Below, piece by piece: positions 10,801 to 23,745 of a stretch of DNA of 64,000 nt. The DNA comes from Triplophysa rosa (Eukaryota; Chordata; Actinopteri; Cypriniformes; Nemacheilidae): NCBI RefSeq assembly GCF_024868665.1, contig NC_079913.1:7731819-7795818 (forward strand), read 5' to 3'. The first letter of the stretch is position 1, and every line of letters begins with the position of its first letter. A program made the position numbers and the translations under genes. The notes below the pieces were generated by a model. The model was not told where the DNA came from. It made no database searches and saw nothing but the letters and a program-made list of their open reading frames with translations.

Positions 10801-13800
10801 AGCTTAGAAAAAGAAGTGTGAAGAAAGAAAGAGAAATTAAAGAAAAATAGAGATGGGCTATATTGGATCCCATCTCACTTTTCCCCATGAAAGTGAATAA
10901 GAGGATTGCAAGACTGTGTAATATAAGACCAATAAAAAGACACTTCACGTGTACTGAAAGTTTCATTACCCTATTATTTCTCTCTGCCTCTTATGACCTC
11001 CCTTGGGAGAATACTGCCTTCATCCATCGGTCCTCCTGACGCAATCTTTTCCTTTGACGCGGCTGACGGAGCTAGAAAACACGAGAGGGATAAGGGCGTG
11101 CTTACAAGGACTTAAAGAGCGAAGGGTCTTGAATCCACACGTTTTTTTGGGTGTGGTGATGGATGACTGAATGACACTTTGCTTTGCTGAAACTGTAGGG
11201 AAAAAATGAGCGGAAATATTAAGGTCAGGTTTACTTTATGGTAACAAACATCAGTACATTTCACCAGGCTGTGTCTTTAAATAACAACCCTAATGAGAAC
11301 CTTGACTTGCATTACAAACTCATCTAGGCTGTGTATTAGTTCAGTAGTAACCAATGGCATTTGAGGCCTGGTTTAGTAAATCCCATGTCTCGCACATCTT
11401 TGTAAACACCATTAACATGAGTTGTGTACTTTGTTCTGTGTCTCTGAGGTAATTATAAGTCTTTTAAAACGTTAAACGTAAATGTATATTAAAGTTTCAC
11501 TGCCACTTTGCTGTTAAGTCATAAAGGGGAAAATCGGTACGGCTTCAGGTCTTCTATGTACTCGTATTGACTGTGGATTAAATAAACCGCTGTTTAAAAA
11601 AAAGGAAAAATGTCCTACAGATATCGGTAACTACTGGTCCAAATAAAACCATAAAAAAACCTCTGTGACTCATTCTTCTCGTCCTGATCCAGTAAGCATG
11701 GTAGTGCTTTCTGACGGTTGGAAGTGAAACCTCCAACTGTGTGGTTTGGCTGTCGCTCAAACACACACGCGCAGGACATTCCAATGTAAACTCAACCTTC
11801 TGTTCAGCTCAAAGTCCTTCACACACTTCCTATTAGTTTCCACACACCCTAAAACAGTCTGTATCTGTTTTTAAACAGATATCGCTCCTTCCAGCTGCTT
11901 TAATGTGTATTGTGTCTTGATAACCTTCATGGTGAATTGAGAGAATCTTAAAGGCCGCAGAACTATATATAGGGATGATAATCTGTTACTCATGTTCTGC
12001 CTGTATCTGTCCATATCTCCCCCAGTCGCCAGGCTGGTACGACTTTATTTTTAGACGTGCGAGAGTAGAGGAGCCCCGTCCAAAATACCCTCATCTGCCA
12101 CAGGCACCAGCAGATATTCAGGGATAAAATGTTGAGCAACTTTTCAATGAGGTCGAGGAGACCAGGATAACCCGACAGGGGCCAGACAACCTTTAGCACG
12201 GCCTACAGGCTGCATGGAGAGATAAAGACATTGATGGAATTGTATCAGGGCTCCTCGGGGGTCTTCAATCATGGGCCCCCACCACATCCTGAGAAGTAAA
12301 GGGACCTTGAGAACTGACTGACACTTACTTTGTATATAACAACAAAATTGAAATTTACTGCCTTATAACTCCAGTTCAAATCCCACTCTGGTGTACTTAA
12401 TATTATGTTTTTTATAAAAACGGAAAATGCTCTAAAACAAAAAAACTAACAAAGAACAACCATTTATTATTATTCTCATTACATTTGGTATTATAATTTA
12501 TTTATTTTATATATTACATTTATTATTATTTATTTATTTATATGAAGCGGTTACATTATGTAAATGCTTAAAACCGTTCTTTTTTTAGACATTTTAGTTT
12601 TTTAGGTTTATTGTACTTTTATTAATAGATTATTAATTTTGGTTTTCGTGTTCATTTGTTTTCATTTTTAGCAATTTCATGTAATTTTGTCATTTTATTA
12701 ATTTTTTTAAATGTTGCTATACAAGTTTGATTTATTTTGTTTCAGTTTGGTTTTGGTTTAGTTTTCGGTTAGATTATATTTCTGTCCAGTCAATAATTTT
12801 CAAAAATATTGCCTCAGCAAATAAACTGCAATAGGTTTACGTTTTTCCAAACAATATTTATGCCCGTTTTAATTTCAAATAAGAAACACAATATCCTCAA
12901 GTAGGCCTACAGGCTTCGGTTTATTTTTCCAACAAATTTTATCAACGTTTTCTTATCTTTGGCTGTCCCTGAGGGCAGTACAGTAAGAGCACAGCTTTGA
13001 CCTGGGCACTTGAGAGTAAATAAAATAAATCAGTTTTTCAAGGTAATATGGACAGAAACACACTGACGGGGCAGGAGAAGGAAATACGAGAAACATGAAA
13101 TGAATAAACTGAGCTGTATTTAAGCTGTTTTCCTTTAAATGAGCCCGTAACAAAGCAGGCCTGATCCAGATCTCTGAGGTAATGGAACATAGACTGGTGC
13201 TCAGCTGTGGGTGGAATGTTTACAGGGTTTATAGACCCACATCAGCTGTTTCATAAATATGGATGTTATTTCAATCATGTAATCGTGAAATGCATTACCC
13301 ATCCTGACCTCATATCAGAACAGATAAAACCTTGTTTGGCCAGCCCGTGTGTCCGTGTCCTTGCTATTTTGCCAAGGACCATGTGTTTCTTCGCACGAGT
13401 CTGTGTGTGTGTGCAGGCACGTTCAAGAGCCCGTATGGACGTCTTCCAAGTTTTCCTCTTAGCTGTGGCATGCTTTCCCCACCCTGTATTTGAATCACGT
13501 CCGGAGGCGAGTCTGTGGGTTTGTGTGCGTTTTTAACATGCGCTGGAAGACACTGAAAACTCACTCACGCTCTCTCTTTATACAATTAATAATAGAAAGA
13601 ATTATTTTGATTCCTACAACATACATTCAATTCAAAGACTCAATAAAGGGGTTACATATAAGAGCTTCTTAACATCTCTTAATTGTTTCTCATTGTCAAA
13701 AAGAGATTTAATCAAAACAGAAGTCACATTTGATTCACATCAGATATATTTCCAGTAATCGCACGCATAGGTTTAAGAGATCTTAACAACGTAATAAAGT

Positions 13801-15230
13801 GGAAAAAAGTTTGTCACAGGCAAACAGAGCATTTCTAGCGAAGCATCTACAATCAGCTCGAGCTGATCTCAGGCATGTCTCATGCAACGAGAGGCACAGA
13901 GATGACACCGCTTGTGAGGACTTAAAAGGGTGTGTGTACGAGTGTGTGCGAAAGAGATGACAGACAGCCAACAGTGACTCATTCTATAACCAGCTCAGCA
14001 GCTGTTACCTTATCAGATAAAGCAGAAACCTGTCACACACACTCTACACATATACACAATACACACATCCACTCAAAAAAATACCTGTTTAACAACTTTG
14101 CATTAATTCTCTACCTCATAAAAACACAGATCTAAAGAGCTTCTTGAGAATTTCCTCACGGCTATACACACCTCAGCATACTTCACTTCACTTTGTAAAC
14201 AAGGTAGAAGGTAAGGAAGCAGAGAGTGAATAATATTCTCATTCGATAGTGTAGAAGCACCACATTATGGCAAAATCTGCTTCCAAAATCTCTTCCAACT
14301 TGTGTCAGGTGCTGCCAAGGGAGACATTAAATATAAAGACACTCCTATCAGCAAATGCAAACATGCTATGAAATCATAGACAATGCATACTATATATATA
14401 AAGATGAAGGGGGTTCAAAGCTGAAGGGCGTAACTTGTCATGGGCCGCTTAAACAAACAGATCACTGTTGCGCCACAATTTTGGAGGAATCGGTGAATAT
14501 TCGGCGTGACTTCCTTATAGTCTTCTCAGCATATTAAAATGGGCAAAGATGAAAAAACATGAAAAAATAAGAATATTATACGAATTATTAAGAAATAATC
14601 AATTATTAAAGTTAAAGTAGGACAACACTCCCCCTCCCAAATATTGACTCTTTGGTTGAGGTTGTGCTGTGGTTGCAGGGTTATAGATGAGGCCGCTGAT
14701 CTGTTTGCTGTAAACGGGAGCTGCTTTCACACAACCAGAGGCAACACAAAAACTTTCCCACTTCACATCCCCCACCCTTCCCAAACTATTTAAAGAGCCA
14801 TCTTAGGAGAGCCGTCCTGCCCGTGTGCATGTAAGGTTTCAAGTTGCAAAGGGTGTTGGTGCTAAATCAATGATTACAAAGCAGAACCTTTTTCCTTGTG
14901 TGTAATATATTGTAGAAACAACGTAAAAGCGTGCATCATTGCCATATAGGAATCCGACTTAACCTATACATTTTCAAGATGTGTCATTAGGTTACAACCA
15001 TTAATCATCACAATTGACTGTGTTTGTAAAGCGTTATTAACTATCACTCAGAATTTAGGTGTTTGCTGAAACATGTACCTATGGGCCATAAAACAGGACA
15101 AGACGAGAGGGTCAGTGGGTGTAGGATGGGGGCCGATTCAATGACAACTAAAGACAAACAGACGAAACTGAAAAAAAACAGCTGCTGCGTCATGCAGTCA
15201 ACGGTTTACTGGTTTTAAGCAAACCCTTAA
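10801..15230. other. gene-poor region, no gene recognised
   Basis: Reading both strands shows only short open frames with no domain. Around 12.4-12.9 kb the sequence is AT-rich low complexity (ATTTATTATT-like runs). No RNA gene or element with matching ends was identified. Confidence 0.5.
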
Positions 15231-15233
15231 GCC

Positions 15234-15525
15234 CATTGCACATTGAGTCCGAAATTTGCATCCGAAATTTCCGCACGTTAAAAAATAAATACGACCTCAC
15301 GTTGTGTCAATCGCATTTACACACTGCCTCCGATATTTTCGTCCGTCATAAAAAAAAATCGGACCGGGTTCGATTTTCTGCATTTTCGTATCCGTATCAA
15401 AGCATTTTGAGTGGCCTTTTTTAACAATTCAGAGACACCGAACAAACGAGAGCCAAATACGAAAAAAGGCATACGAAAATTTCGGACTGTATGTGCAAAG
15501 ACCTTTACTGCCCTGTTCAACAGAC
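15234..15525. mobile_element. probable MITE with inverted termini
   Basis: The left end reads CATTGCACATTGAGTCCGAAA and the right part reads TTTCGGACTGTATGTGCAAAG, an imperfect inverted repeat. The interior has further mirrored TCCGAAATTT and CGTATCCGTAT blocks. No transposase coding is present. The exact ends and target duplication could not be fixed. Confidence 0.5.
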
Positions 15526-15862
15526 GCCCCAGATCTTTCTTGGGAAACACTGAACATCATCATCATGTCTACTACACGAGAATGCTGCTTTTTACCTGCA
15601 TCCATTAGAAGCGAATGAAGGAAAACAAAATGCTTGAGTGTGGAGATCGGAGTACTCTTCATTTAAGCCATTACAGTATGCAAAAATTGTGTACCATCAA
15701 CCACAAAAAAAAAAATGGTTGCCTTAAAGATGTATACTGCATTGCTAACCTCACTCATTGGTAAACTCATTACAGTCTTCGTATGGAGCAAAGTATAATT
15801 CTTAACAAAAAACAGAAAGCGTCCTTTTATTTTCTAGTTCTTCGGAAAACCATCCGTTTATG

Positions 15863-16055
15863 TTTAAAGGAATAGCTCCGTCACGATCCACGTAACCTTG
15901 TTCCAAATCAGTATTTTTATTGCCATGGCATTGACATTTGTTGCTAAACCTCTCATTTTGCATTCCACAGAAGAAGAAAAATAATCACAGGGGTTTGGAG
16001 CGACATGAAGGTGAATAAATAATGAAAGTGTTTTCATTTTTGGGTAAACTATCCC
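15863..16055. mobile_element. GTTCACCC-type MITE, diverged copy
   Basis: It starts TTTAAAGGAATAGCTCCG and ends TTCATTTTTGGGTAAACTATCCCT, the mirrored family termini. Internal blocks include CATTCCACAGAAGAAG and GACATGAAGGTGAATAAAT. The interior is shortened relative to other copies. Confidence 0.75.
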
Positions 16056-17440
16056 TGAACCCAGAAACCAATATGATACGGTACGTGCGGTAAAAAATGT
16101 AACAGGAAAAATAGTTTTTGCAAAAGAACAAAAATAAAATCTCAAAAGCTCTTTACAGAAAGAAATTGTTCTACATAAGGAGAGGGTTCTTTGCTTGAGA
16201 GATGCTAAAACATTGAAACCCAGGGGAGTTTGATTTATTTTCTGCGGGGTTGTTTAAAAAACAGCTTTGATTACTATTCCTCACTTTTTTTTCTCTCTGT
16301 GGGGTGGGGTGGGGTTGGGGGTTGGAGAGTAGATTAAGTACTTGAGTACTGCTGACTAATTCAGCCCCAGTCGGCTGCGATGACACATGCAGCAAACATG
16401 CAGCCACAGAAAAAGACAGGTGAGCCCCACAAAGCCACAAAATACGTTTTTACGTGTTTAGAAAGACCAGCTGACGGGTCGTCTCACCCTGAAACTCTGA
16501 TATCATTTCCTGTTGACTTATCTACCCTGTCTGTTGCACGCTAAAGTACACGCAAAAAGCAGAAGCGAATCTAAGATTTCAAAACCCAAGCTAATGTGAT
16601 GGAATATTGATATTAAAAATGTCTAACTAGCTATTTTTTAAAATAGATAATCCAGAAGAGTTTGACCAGTAACAGTGGTTGCATTTTATTGTGTGATTTT
16701 ACTTGTAATCTTATGACCCCAACACTTTTCCCCATTTAAGTAAAAAAATCCATGCTTTCAATGCCAAACTAGAATTTGTATTTGCAAGCACAATAAAGCT
16801 AACAAAAAAAAAAACAAGACAAAAGGGCTGTCGTAAGTTACTAGACAACACCTAAATTTTACAACCTATTTACTAGCAATATAACACATGGACCAATAAA
16901 CCTCTTGCCCCTATAACAAAGAGGGCTATAAAGTATACTGTAAAAAAAATCTAATCCAAATCTCACCTAAAGGATATTGGAATCGTAACGTTTACTGCGA
17001 GCCAGACCCCACCACCCAACATCAGCACCTGAACTTATGCTGTTGCTCATGTGTCTAACATGAACAAACCCCAGAGTCATGTTTGAACATCTAGATGAAC
17101 GTACACTGTTACAAGAATCCTGAATCCTGTTTCTTTATTCCCATGGTTTTTAAATTAAATGTTTACCAAGCGCATATAGAGTTTAATATTACACTTGGAT
17201 ACAGCAAGCAGAACTGTACTTGGCGTGTAATTTCACATGCTGTGTAATCTGTTATAGTACTTCCTCTAACAAACTACCAACTGCAAAAATCAAGGACTAT
17301 ATCAATAATTCTGGATCCACGGCATCAACAATATCAAAGGTCTGGTTACAATAGCTTCAAAAAAACGATTTGTGAGGAAACATGCAGCCTTCAATGACTA
17401 AACTCTAGTGATGTTGACGTCCTAAATGTTTGTCGGTGCA
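16056..17440. other. intergenic, no gene seen
   Basis: No recognisable gene. The stretch contains the G-rich tract at 16301-16321 and otherwise AT-rich sequence. Confidence 0.5.
16301..16321 (+). other. potential G-quadruplex
   Basis: Four runs of four or more G are separated by loops of 1, 1 and 2 T. Short loops of this kind are associated with stable four-layer quadruplexes. It lies in intergenic DNA with no gene start nearby, so a role is unknown. Confidence 0.6.
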
Positions 17441-17447
17441 AGAGTCA

Positions 17448-17800
17448 CTTAAAGTCGGCATGAAACGGAAGTAGCGATTGTCTTCTTTTCCGTATCGTGA
17501 CTTATACCTGAGTGAAACGGCTTCTGAAATGAGGGAAGAAAAGTAGGGCGGGACTTGATTTCATCCACCGACCACTTATTGGATCGTTAAAAGATAAAAG
17601 ATTAAAAGATAAAAGATTTGAATGTCAGTTTGCAATCAGTCAGTCATTGCAGCTCGCCCTCGCGCTATTCCTCGGGACCAGAAGTGAAGAGAGGTCGTTT
17701 CGAGAGGTGGAGGAGGATAACGTTTTTGATTAAAGATTATAAGTGCATATGATTTTTTTTTTAAATAATGATGTGCACGGATAAATAATTTATAATAAAT
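17448..17800. repeat. interspersed cyprinid repeat fragment
   Basis: It begins with the block TTAAAGTCGGCATGAAACGG and continues with GGGCGGGACTTGATTTCAT and a short tandem TTAAAAGATAAAAGA. The GGACTTGATTTCA block recurs near 28525 in this window, which supports a dispersed repeat. No matching right terminus was found. Confidence 0.5.
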
Positions 17801-17960
17801 AGGTCTCAGGTGTTACACATTCAGAGCAAACTGTATTTCCTGGTCTTGTGGTGTTAGTCATGAGGTCTTTATACATTCTTAATCTGTGGGGTTGTCAAGT
17901 ATTTGTATTATCCAGTAATTTAGTCATTTCCATCGGAGTACTGAATACTTCGGTTATTAT

Positions 17961-18294
17961 TAGGGCTGTCAAACGATTGAACATAAATAATGGTATCCAG
18001 AATTAAAGATGATGTTTTTACATAATATATGTCTGTATACATACACAAACATACACATAGATGCATATATATATATATATATATATATAGGAAATATTTA
18101 GATGTATTTATTAATAATTACCAATAACCGAAATTATATATAACGTTTATTATTTTTTAATTTGATATTCTTCTTAAATTTATACATAGATGTGTATGTG
18201 TTTATGAATACAAAATTAATATGCACAGCACACAGGCATAAATTATGTAACACAAACTTTTATTCAGGATGGGATTAATCATTTGACAGCCCTA
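17961..18294. mobile_element. hAT-type MITE with 8-bp target duplication
   Basis: A 334-bp element with termini TAGGGCTGTCAAACGATT and AATCATTTGACAGCCCTA. It is flanked by a perfect GTTATTAT duplication (17953-17960 and 18295-18302). The 8-bp duplication and the TAGGGCTGTC terminus are typical of the hAT superfamily. The interior is AT-rich, has an (AT)n tract at 18065-18089, and has no transposase coding, so it depends on an autonomous relative. Confidence 0.85.
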
Positions 18295-18302
18295 GTTATT
18301 AT

Positions 18303-19219
18303 GACTAATCTTTTTTTTTCTATTACTTGCATACTATGAAACTTACAGTAAAGTTGAGATTTGACTCGAAAAAAACATTGACAGTATTTATGTTTTTTCC
18401 CATTATATTTTATATAGTCCTCAGACATGCTAACAGCATCACAGCACTTAAGGAATTGCCCACAGATATGTGTGCGTACGTGCGTTGAATTGAACTGAGA
18501 AATGAGCCCGTCTAAACCAGCTTTCCGGGTTATGATGACAGCCCATCAATACAAATAGTGTTTCTAAACATCATTAAAAATGAGATGTCATTATACCCAG
18601 GAGTCCCAGAGGGAAACCCCAAGAGCTGAGTGCAGGTATTCCAGCTCAGCTCACATCTGTGAGAGATACCCAGGAACATCCTGGACCTGGTATAAACAGA
18701 TGACGTATTTCTGAATAGACACATGCCTGCCTTCTTACAAAAATTAGACAAAACATGACCTCTCAAAACCCATGAGGAGGGGAGAAGGAAAATAGAGGAT
18801 GGGAGATGAAGGCTAGAGAAGGTTAGAAAGGGAAGGACGAATGTAATCTAATATTGAACATTGTGCTGCTCATCATATTTCAGATTGGATCTTCACCCAG
18901 CTGGAGGGTGGGTTCATCTGAAATGTGATTCCAGCCAAATTGTTCCATCTTCAAGCGCCGTTCGCCAGTCTAACAGCTGCCCAACAAAGTTAACCGGTTA
19001 TTTTGTTTGAAAGCTGCATTGCAAGAGTTGAATTTGTCGCCGTCCTTCTCTTTAAGGTTGCGGACCATGCACCTTTTTCCAAAATAGGTTGACATCTTCG
19101 GGCAGAGGAGTTTGTGTGTCAGCTGTTGGGAAAACAATCTAGATAGCAAACAAAGTGTTTAAAGAAACTCCCCTAACCCCACCCCTTAACCTAAGACACT
19201 GCAGCGAAAGCAAGTCATA
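18303..19219. other. intergenic, no gene seen
   Basis: Only short non-homologous open frames were seen. No repeat with clear ends. Confidence 0.5.
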
Positions 19220-19788
19220 TTAAAGGGGTCATATGGCGCGAATACATGTTTTTCTGTGTCTTTGGTGCGTTATAAGTTGCCTATGCATGTATGAGACACA
19301 TAAAATTGCAAAAATTGAAGTATCGGAACAAAAGATGAATTCTATCTAAAAGCGAATGCTCACCCAGACCTGCCTGAAACACCTCGTGTAACCACACCCC
19401 CACAAATCTACGTCAGTTGGTGGTATGATTTGACTAAGACCGCCCAAATGTATACGCCAGTAAGATGGGCGTATCTGTCAGCACAATTGCTTTGGAACCT
19501 GATGTTCCAAATATGGTAAGAGGCGTTACATTTCCGTCACAGGCTTGCAGTATTCGACCAATCACTGCGCACTGGTTAACTGGCCAATCACAGCACACCT
19601 CACTTTTCAGAGCGATGAGCTTTGTAAAATATCTGCGTGTTTCAGAGAGGCGGGGCAAAGAGGAGATGCAAACATGCACGGTATGTGGAAAATACAGCAT
19701 TTTTGAACCTTAAATCTTGCATACACATTGCATTACGTCTAAAACAAATGATAATTTTCGTTTTAGCCCTGTCATTTGACCCCTTTAA
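19220..19788. mobile_element. MITE with AGGGGTCA inverted termini
   Basis: The left end is TTAAAGGGGTCATATG and the right end is CATTTGACCCCTTTAA, mirror images of each other. The outermost TTAA on both sides may be a target duplication, which would fit piggyBac-like mobilisation. A TTA duplication of the Harbinger type cannot be excluded. The interior has no transposase domain. Confidence 0.65.
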
Positions 19789-20521
19789 AACGTACAAATA
19801 AGATCTTACAAATTCCTACAAATTAAGCCACCTGTAAAATAAGTACAAATTCCCATGAGATTGCGTTTTTCATAGCAATAAAGAGTCCATACGACTCTTA
19901 ATATAATATAATATCTTTAAACAAGATCAAATTTAACTCAATATTCACCAATAATCATAAAAAACTAAGTTATTGCATGAAGATTTAGTATATAGCACAA
20001 GACGCATAGACTATGTTTATGGTGCCCTTGACTAAAACGATCTCTATGACCTGTTAGGGGAAAAAACAAGAAAAAGATTTAGGACCCTATAGCCTGCAGC
20101 ACTCTTAGTCTTTCATTTCACATAACCGTTGCCTTTCTTTTTATTTATCTTTCTCTTCCTTCTAATTCTCTCACTCACCCATTGTTTTTGTCTCCACCCC
20201 GGCCCACAGGTGCCCATCCGAAGCCCTAAACACACCACAGAGGTTAAAGGTCACGCATTTTAGCCATACAGCCCTTTGTTCGGGTGGTTTGTGAGAGACT
20301 TGGGAACCAGAATGGACGCTTCGAGTCAGTGTGCATGCGCGCCGTCATGCTGACCTCAGGTCAGTGTTAATGAGAGGTCAGGCTTGGCTGAGGAGTCCTG
20401 CTTCTGGCAGAGCCTGAATACAAAAGGAGGGAGTGAAAGAGGACGAGAAAGTTTTTTGGTTGGTAAAGCCGGAATGCCACATTCCAGTGTGAGCGTCATC
20501 ACTATCAGAGAAGTAGATATT

Positions 20522-20774
20522 TTTAAAGGGATAGTTCACCTAAAAATGAAAATTATTTTGTTTACTCACCCTCATGTCATTTAAACCCTGTATGACTTTC
20601 TTCCGAAGAACACAAAAGATGATAAGACACAAAAGAAGAATGTGGACATAAACCCACTAACACATTTTCTCAAAGTATTTTCTTTTGTGTTCTACAGAAG
20701 AAATTCAAATACAGGTTTTGAACGACATAAGGGTGAATAAGTAATGACAGAAATTCATTTTTGGGTGAACTCTA
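20522..20774. mobile_element. GTTCACCC-type MITE, near full length
   Basis: It starts TTTAAAGGGATAGTTCACC and ends TTCATTTTTGGGTGAACTCT. Mirrored inner blocks read TACTCACCCTCATGTCATTT and GACATAAGGGTGAATAAGT. It is non-coding. Confidence 0.8.
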
Positions 20775-22030
20775 CATTTGAGGAGGATTTAAGTCTACAA
20801 AATGTAAATATGATTTCTGTTTTCTTAGAGGAAAAGTTCCCCCAATAAGACAAAAATGTGAAAATAAGTAAAAATGAGCACCATAAAAGCTAGATGGAGA
20901 CCAATTTGATCTTTCATTTGAACTTGAACATGAACTTTCATTGTTTAACCCCATACAAAGCTAATGGTTTCAGAAGACTTAGAAAAAATGTTTTAGCGTC
21001 ATAGTTTCAGGCCAAGTAAATCATGACAGATTTTTTGGGAGGGGTTGAACTATTATTTTAAGCTTTCATTTTTTACTTTCACTACTTTAAACCGCTGAAA
21101 GCTAATAGACCTAAAACTTTGTTTTGAATGGACTGTCCAATTGAATACCAAGCAAAGCTTCTTGTTTATGCTAGCATTCTGCAGTTGTTAAATTCAGGAC
21201 TTCACTTCACATTCCCTTGTGACTAATTTGGGCCAAACAGAACCTCTTGCTAGATGGTCTGTGAAACAACTCCTTTTAACATGCTAACTGCAGGGACCTT
21301 TGAAGATTAAAAGCTGTTTACGGTTCAGATTGCGCTTTAGTTTTGCTCTGGGTATGATAAAGCTCTCATGGTCTGTTCAACAGGAGGTAACCATGGCTTC
21401 TTCAGAGGCGTGTTGTTGTGTGTGGCTTATCAGGAAGTCAAAAATGCTTTGGTTTTTTGCTATTCCTCCTCAAAAATTAGAGAAAGGGTGCGAGAGAGGA
21501 AGGCGGAAAGGAAAGCACTTCCGTGGATCTATTCACACAAAACGGAAAAGTTCGGATATGGTGAGGATTACATTTAAAGCTTAAGGATTTGGGATTTTTT
21601 TATTCCTTTTATAAGATGAATGTAAACTGATAGAATGTAAGAAAAAATATCAAAAGGTTCCACTCTCAGCAGAACTAATCTTGGTGCCATATACCCACAT
21701 TCACAGAAGTCAATGCAAATACAATTCTTGAGCTCCATTCAAGACCAGTCATAATTAGCGTGCATTAAAATTCATAATTCAGCTCGGCTAACCCACTGCA
21801 ATTCTAAATGGATTGTGTTACCTAAAAGACCCTTTGTCGGCTTCTAAAAGGCAAAAGGATTTCCATTTGAATTCAATATGGAATTTCAAACAAAGGTATT
21901 GGATTTTTCGGTTCGGAATAAACGGGGGTCTTAATAGTATTGTATGTGAACTCAAACTCTAAATCCATAACCCATAAACTATTCATGCTTTGCTGATCCA
22001 CGTTTGCTTTCTATCTGTGTATGATAGGTC
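20775..22030. other. intergenic, no gene seen
   Basis: Two overlapping plus-strand frames near 21.3-21.6 kb were examined and show no domain or splice context. No other feature. Confidence 0.45.
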
Positions 22031-22041
22031 CCTCTTAAGAA

Positions 22042-22984
22042 TAGGGATGGGTATCGTCAAGATTTTAACAGTATTACTACTCTTATCGATACTGCTTATC
22101 GGTCCGGTACTTTAACGGTATTCTTATCGGTACTTTTTGATATAAAGATATGTCTTCTTGGGGATGGACCAGCGGAATCATAATGAGTGGGTTGGTTTGC
22201 TGCAGTTTAAAAAACATTTCACAATCTTTATAAGGGTAATTTAATTTTACTCCAAATAGTTATGTATTTCTGAATGTTTATTTTGTGCATACTCCACTGA
22301 ATTATTTCAATTCTCAGTGTAATAATAAATTATTACACATATAGGCTGATTTATTTAAGTAGTTAATAGAAAATGGATTAAATGTGTAATTTCTTTTCAC
22401 CCATGTGGAATTAGCATAGTTTTAAGGTTGTGGAAACCAGTAAAATCGAATTTACAGTTGTTTTAAATAGGGTGTATTGCATTAGCATATATAAAGAATG
22501 TCAGAGTTCAAGTAACATCTGTTAGCATTCAAGATACATACCTGACATAGATGAGGCATCAAGAGATGAACTAGATTGGGCTAAGCAGTCAAAAACAATG
22601 CATCTCTCTGTCTGTACATGATGCACTTTTGACAGGTGCTTTGACAGATTACTTGTGTTTCCACCCTTACAAGCAAAGGTTTTGTTGCACTTGTGGCAAC
22701 GAGCATGGTTACTGTCAGCATTACCTTTGGTGAAGTGTAACCACACTTTTCTACGCCATCGTCACGAATTAAGAGCGTCTTTCTTCTGTGCGGCTGTTAT
22801 TGAAAATTAGAAACTATTGTTGAGATAAAATGTGCAAGATAACATTAATGTAGCAATAACATATAATATTTTTTTTCCTGAGGACCGAAAGCAGAACCGA
22901 TAAGGGCGGAGCTTATCGATGCTCCAGTCTTTCATAATTTTGCCCCGGGGCCCATTTAATACCGGGTTTCGGTACCCATCCCTA
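22042..22984 (-). mobile_element. hAT element fossil with 8-bp target duplication
   Basis: A 943-bp element with termini TAGGGATGGGTATCG and GGTACCCATCCCTA, flanked by perfect CTTAAGAA copies (22034-22041 and 22985-22992). Both features are hAT hallmarks. It keeps a minus-strand BED zinc-finger fragment but no catalytic RNase H-like region, so it is a deleted non-autonomous derivative. Confidence 0.9.
22522..22746 (-). pseudogene. BED zinc-finger fragment of a hAT transposase
   Basis: The frame of 74 codons begins MWLHFTKGNADSNHARCHKC. It shows the BED pattern: an aromatic-rich start, Cys-x2-Cys, then SNLSKHLSKVHH with two His ligands. BED fingers bind DNA at the N-terminus of hAT transposases. 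The rest of the transposase is missing and the frame ends soon after the finger. It is a fossil exon rather than a host gene. Confidence 0.75.
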
Positions 22985-22992
22985 CTTAAGAA

Positions 22993-23463
22993 CCCCATGA
23001 ATTTAAAGCAGAATACAAGTCCTGTTCTGCTCACTTTGTTTTGTTTTTTTTATAAGAAATTTGTCAACACAAACCATTTCAGTTTCAATATGAATGGGGA
23101 ACTAGGCCAAGCTTCATTTAAAATCTGTATTTTCTTCCTCTCTTAGTCTGTAATACATAGTAACATCAATGCAAGCCAATGACATGTGCAGCAACATTAA
23201 ACGTGCTATTCTTACATCATTGTTTCCATAGTTACCTCTGAAATAAGTGTAGCTTTTGTTCGCCGCAATTAAATGGAAGGTTAGATAAATCACTCAGAGT
23301 GCAATTAAACCCACTTTCATTATTTTTCAAGTGAAAAACTGAGAAATTAAACAATAATGTTAGAGTAATGTGATTTCTTACAGAACACTGTGTACTATAG
23401 TATTTTATGGGTAAATGACAGAGCCACTAACACGAATGCTCACATTTATTCATCAGTCACATC
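22993..23463. other. intergenic, no gene seen
   Basis: No recognisable gene or repeat ends. Confidence 0.5.
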
Positions 23464-23745
23464 TTAAAGGAAAGGTTCACCCAAAAACGAAAATTCTGTC
23501 ATCATTTACTCACCCTCGAGTTGTTCCAAATCTGTATACATTGATTTGTTCTGATGAACACAGAGAAAGATATTTGGAAGAATGCTTGTAACCAAACAGT
23601 TCTTGGCCACCATTGACTACCATATTAGTTCTGTTGAACACAAAAGAAGATATTTTGAAGAATGTAGGAAAGCAAACAGTTCTGGGGCACTTTTGACTAC
23701 CATTGTCATTTTTCCTATGGTAGTCAATGGTGGCCAAAAACTGCA
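23464..23745. mobile_element. GTTCACCC-type MITE, right end missing
   Basis: It starts TTAAAGGAAAGGTTCACCC with the CATCATTTACTCACCCT block. The interior contains mirrored CATTGACTACCAT and ATGGTAGTCAATGG arms and the GAACACAAAAGAAGATATTT block. The usual right terminus is absent. Confidence 0.75.

Noticed and set aside
21300..21584. Overlapping plus-strand frames of 94 and 69 codons
   Set aside because: Both frames are open over the same bases, composition is unremarkable, and no homologue is recognised.
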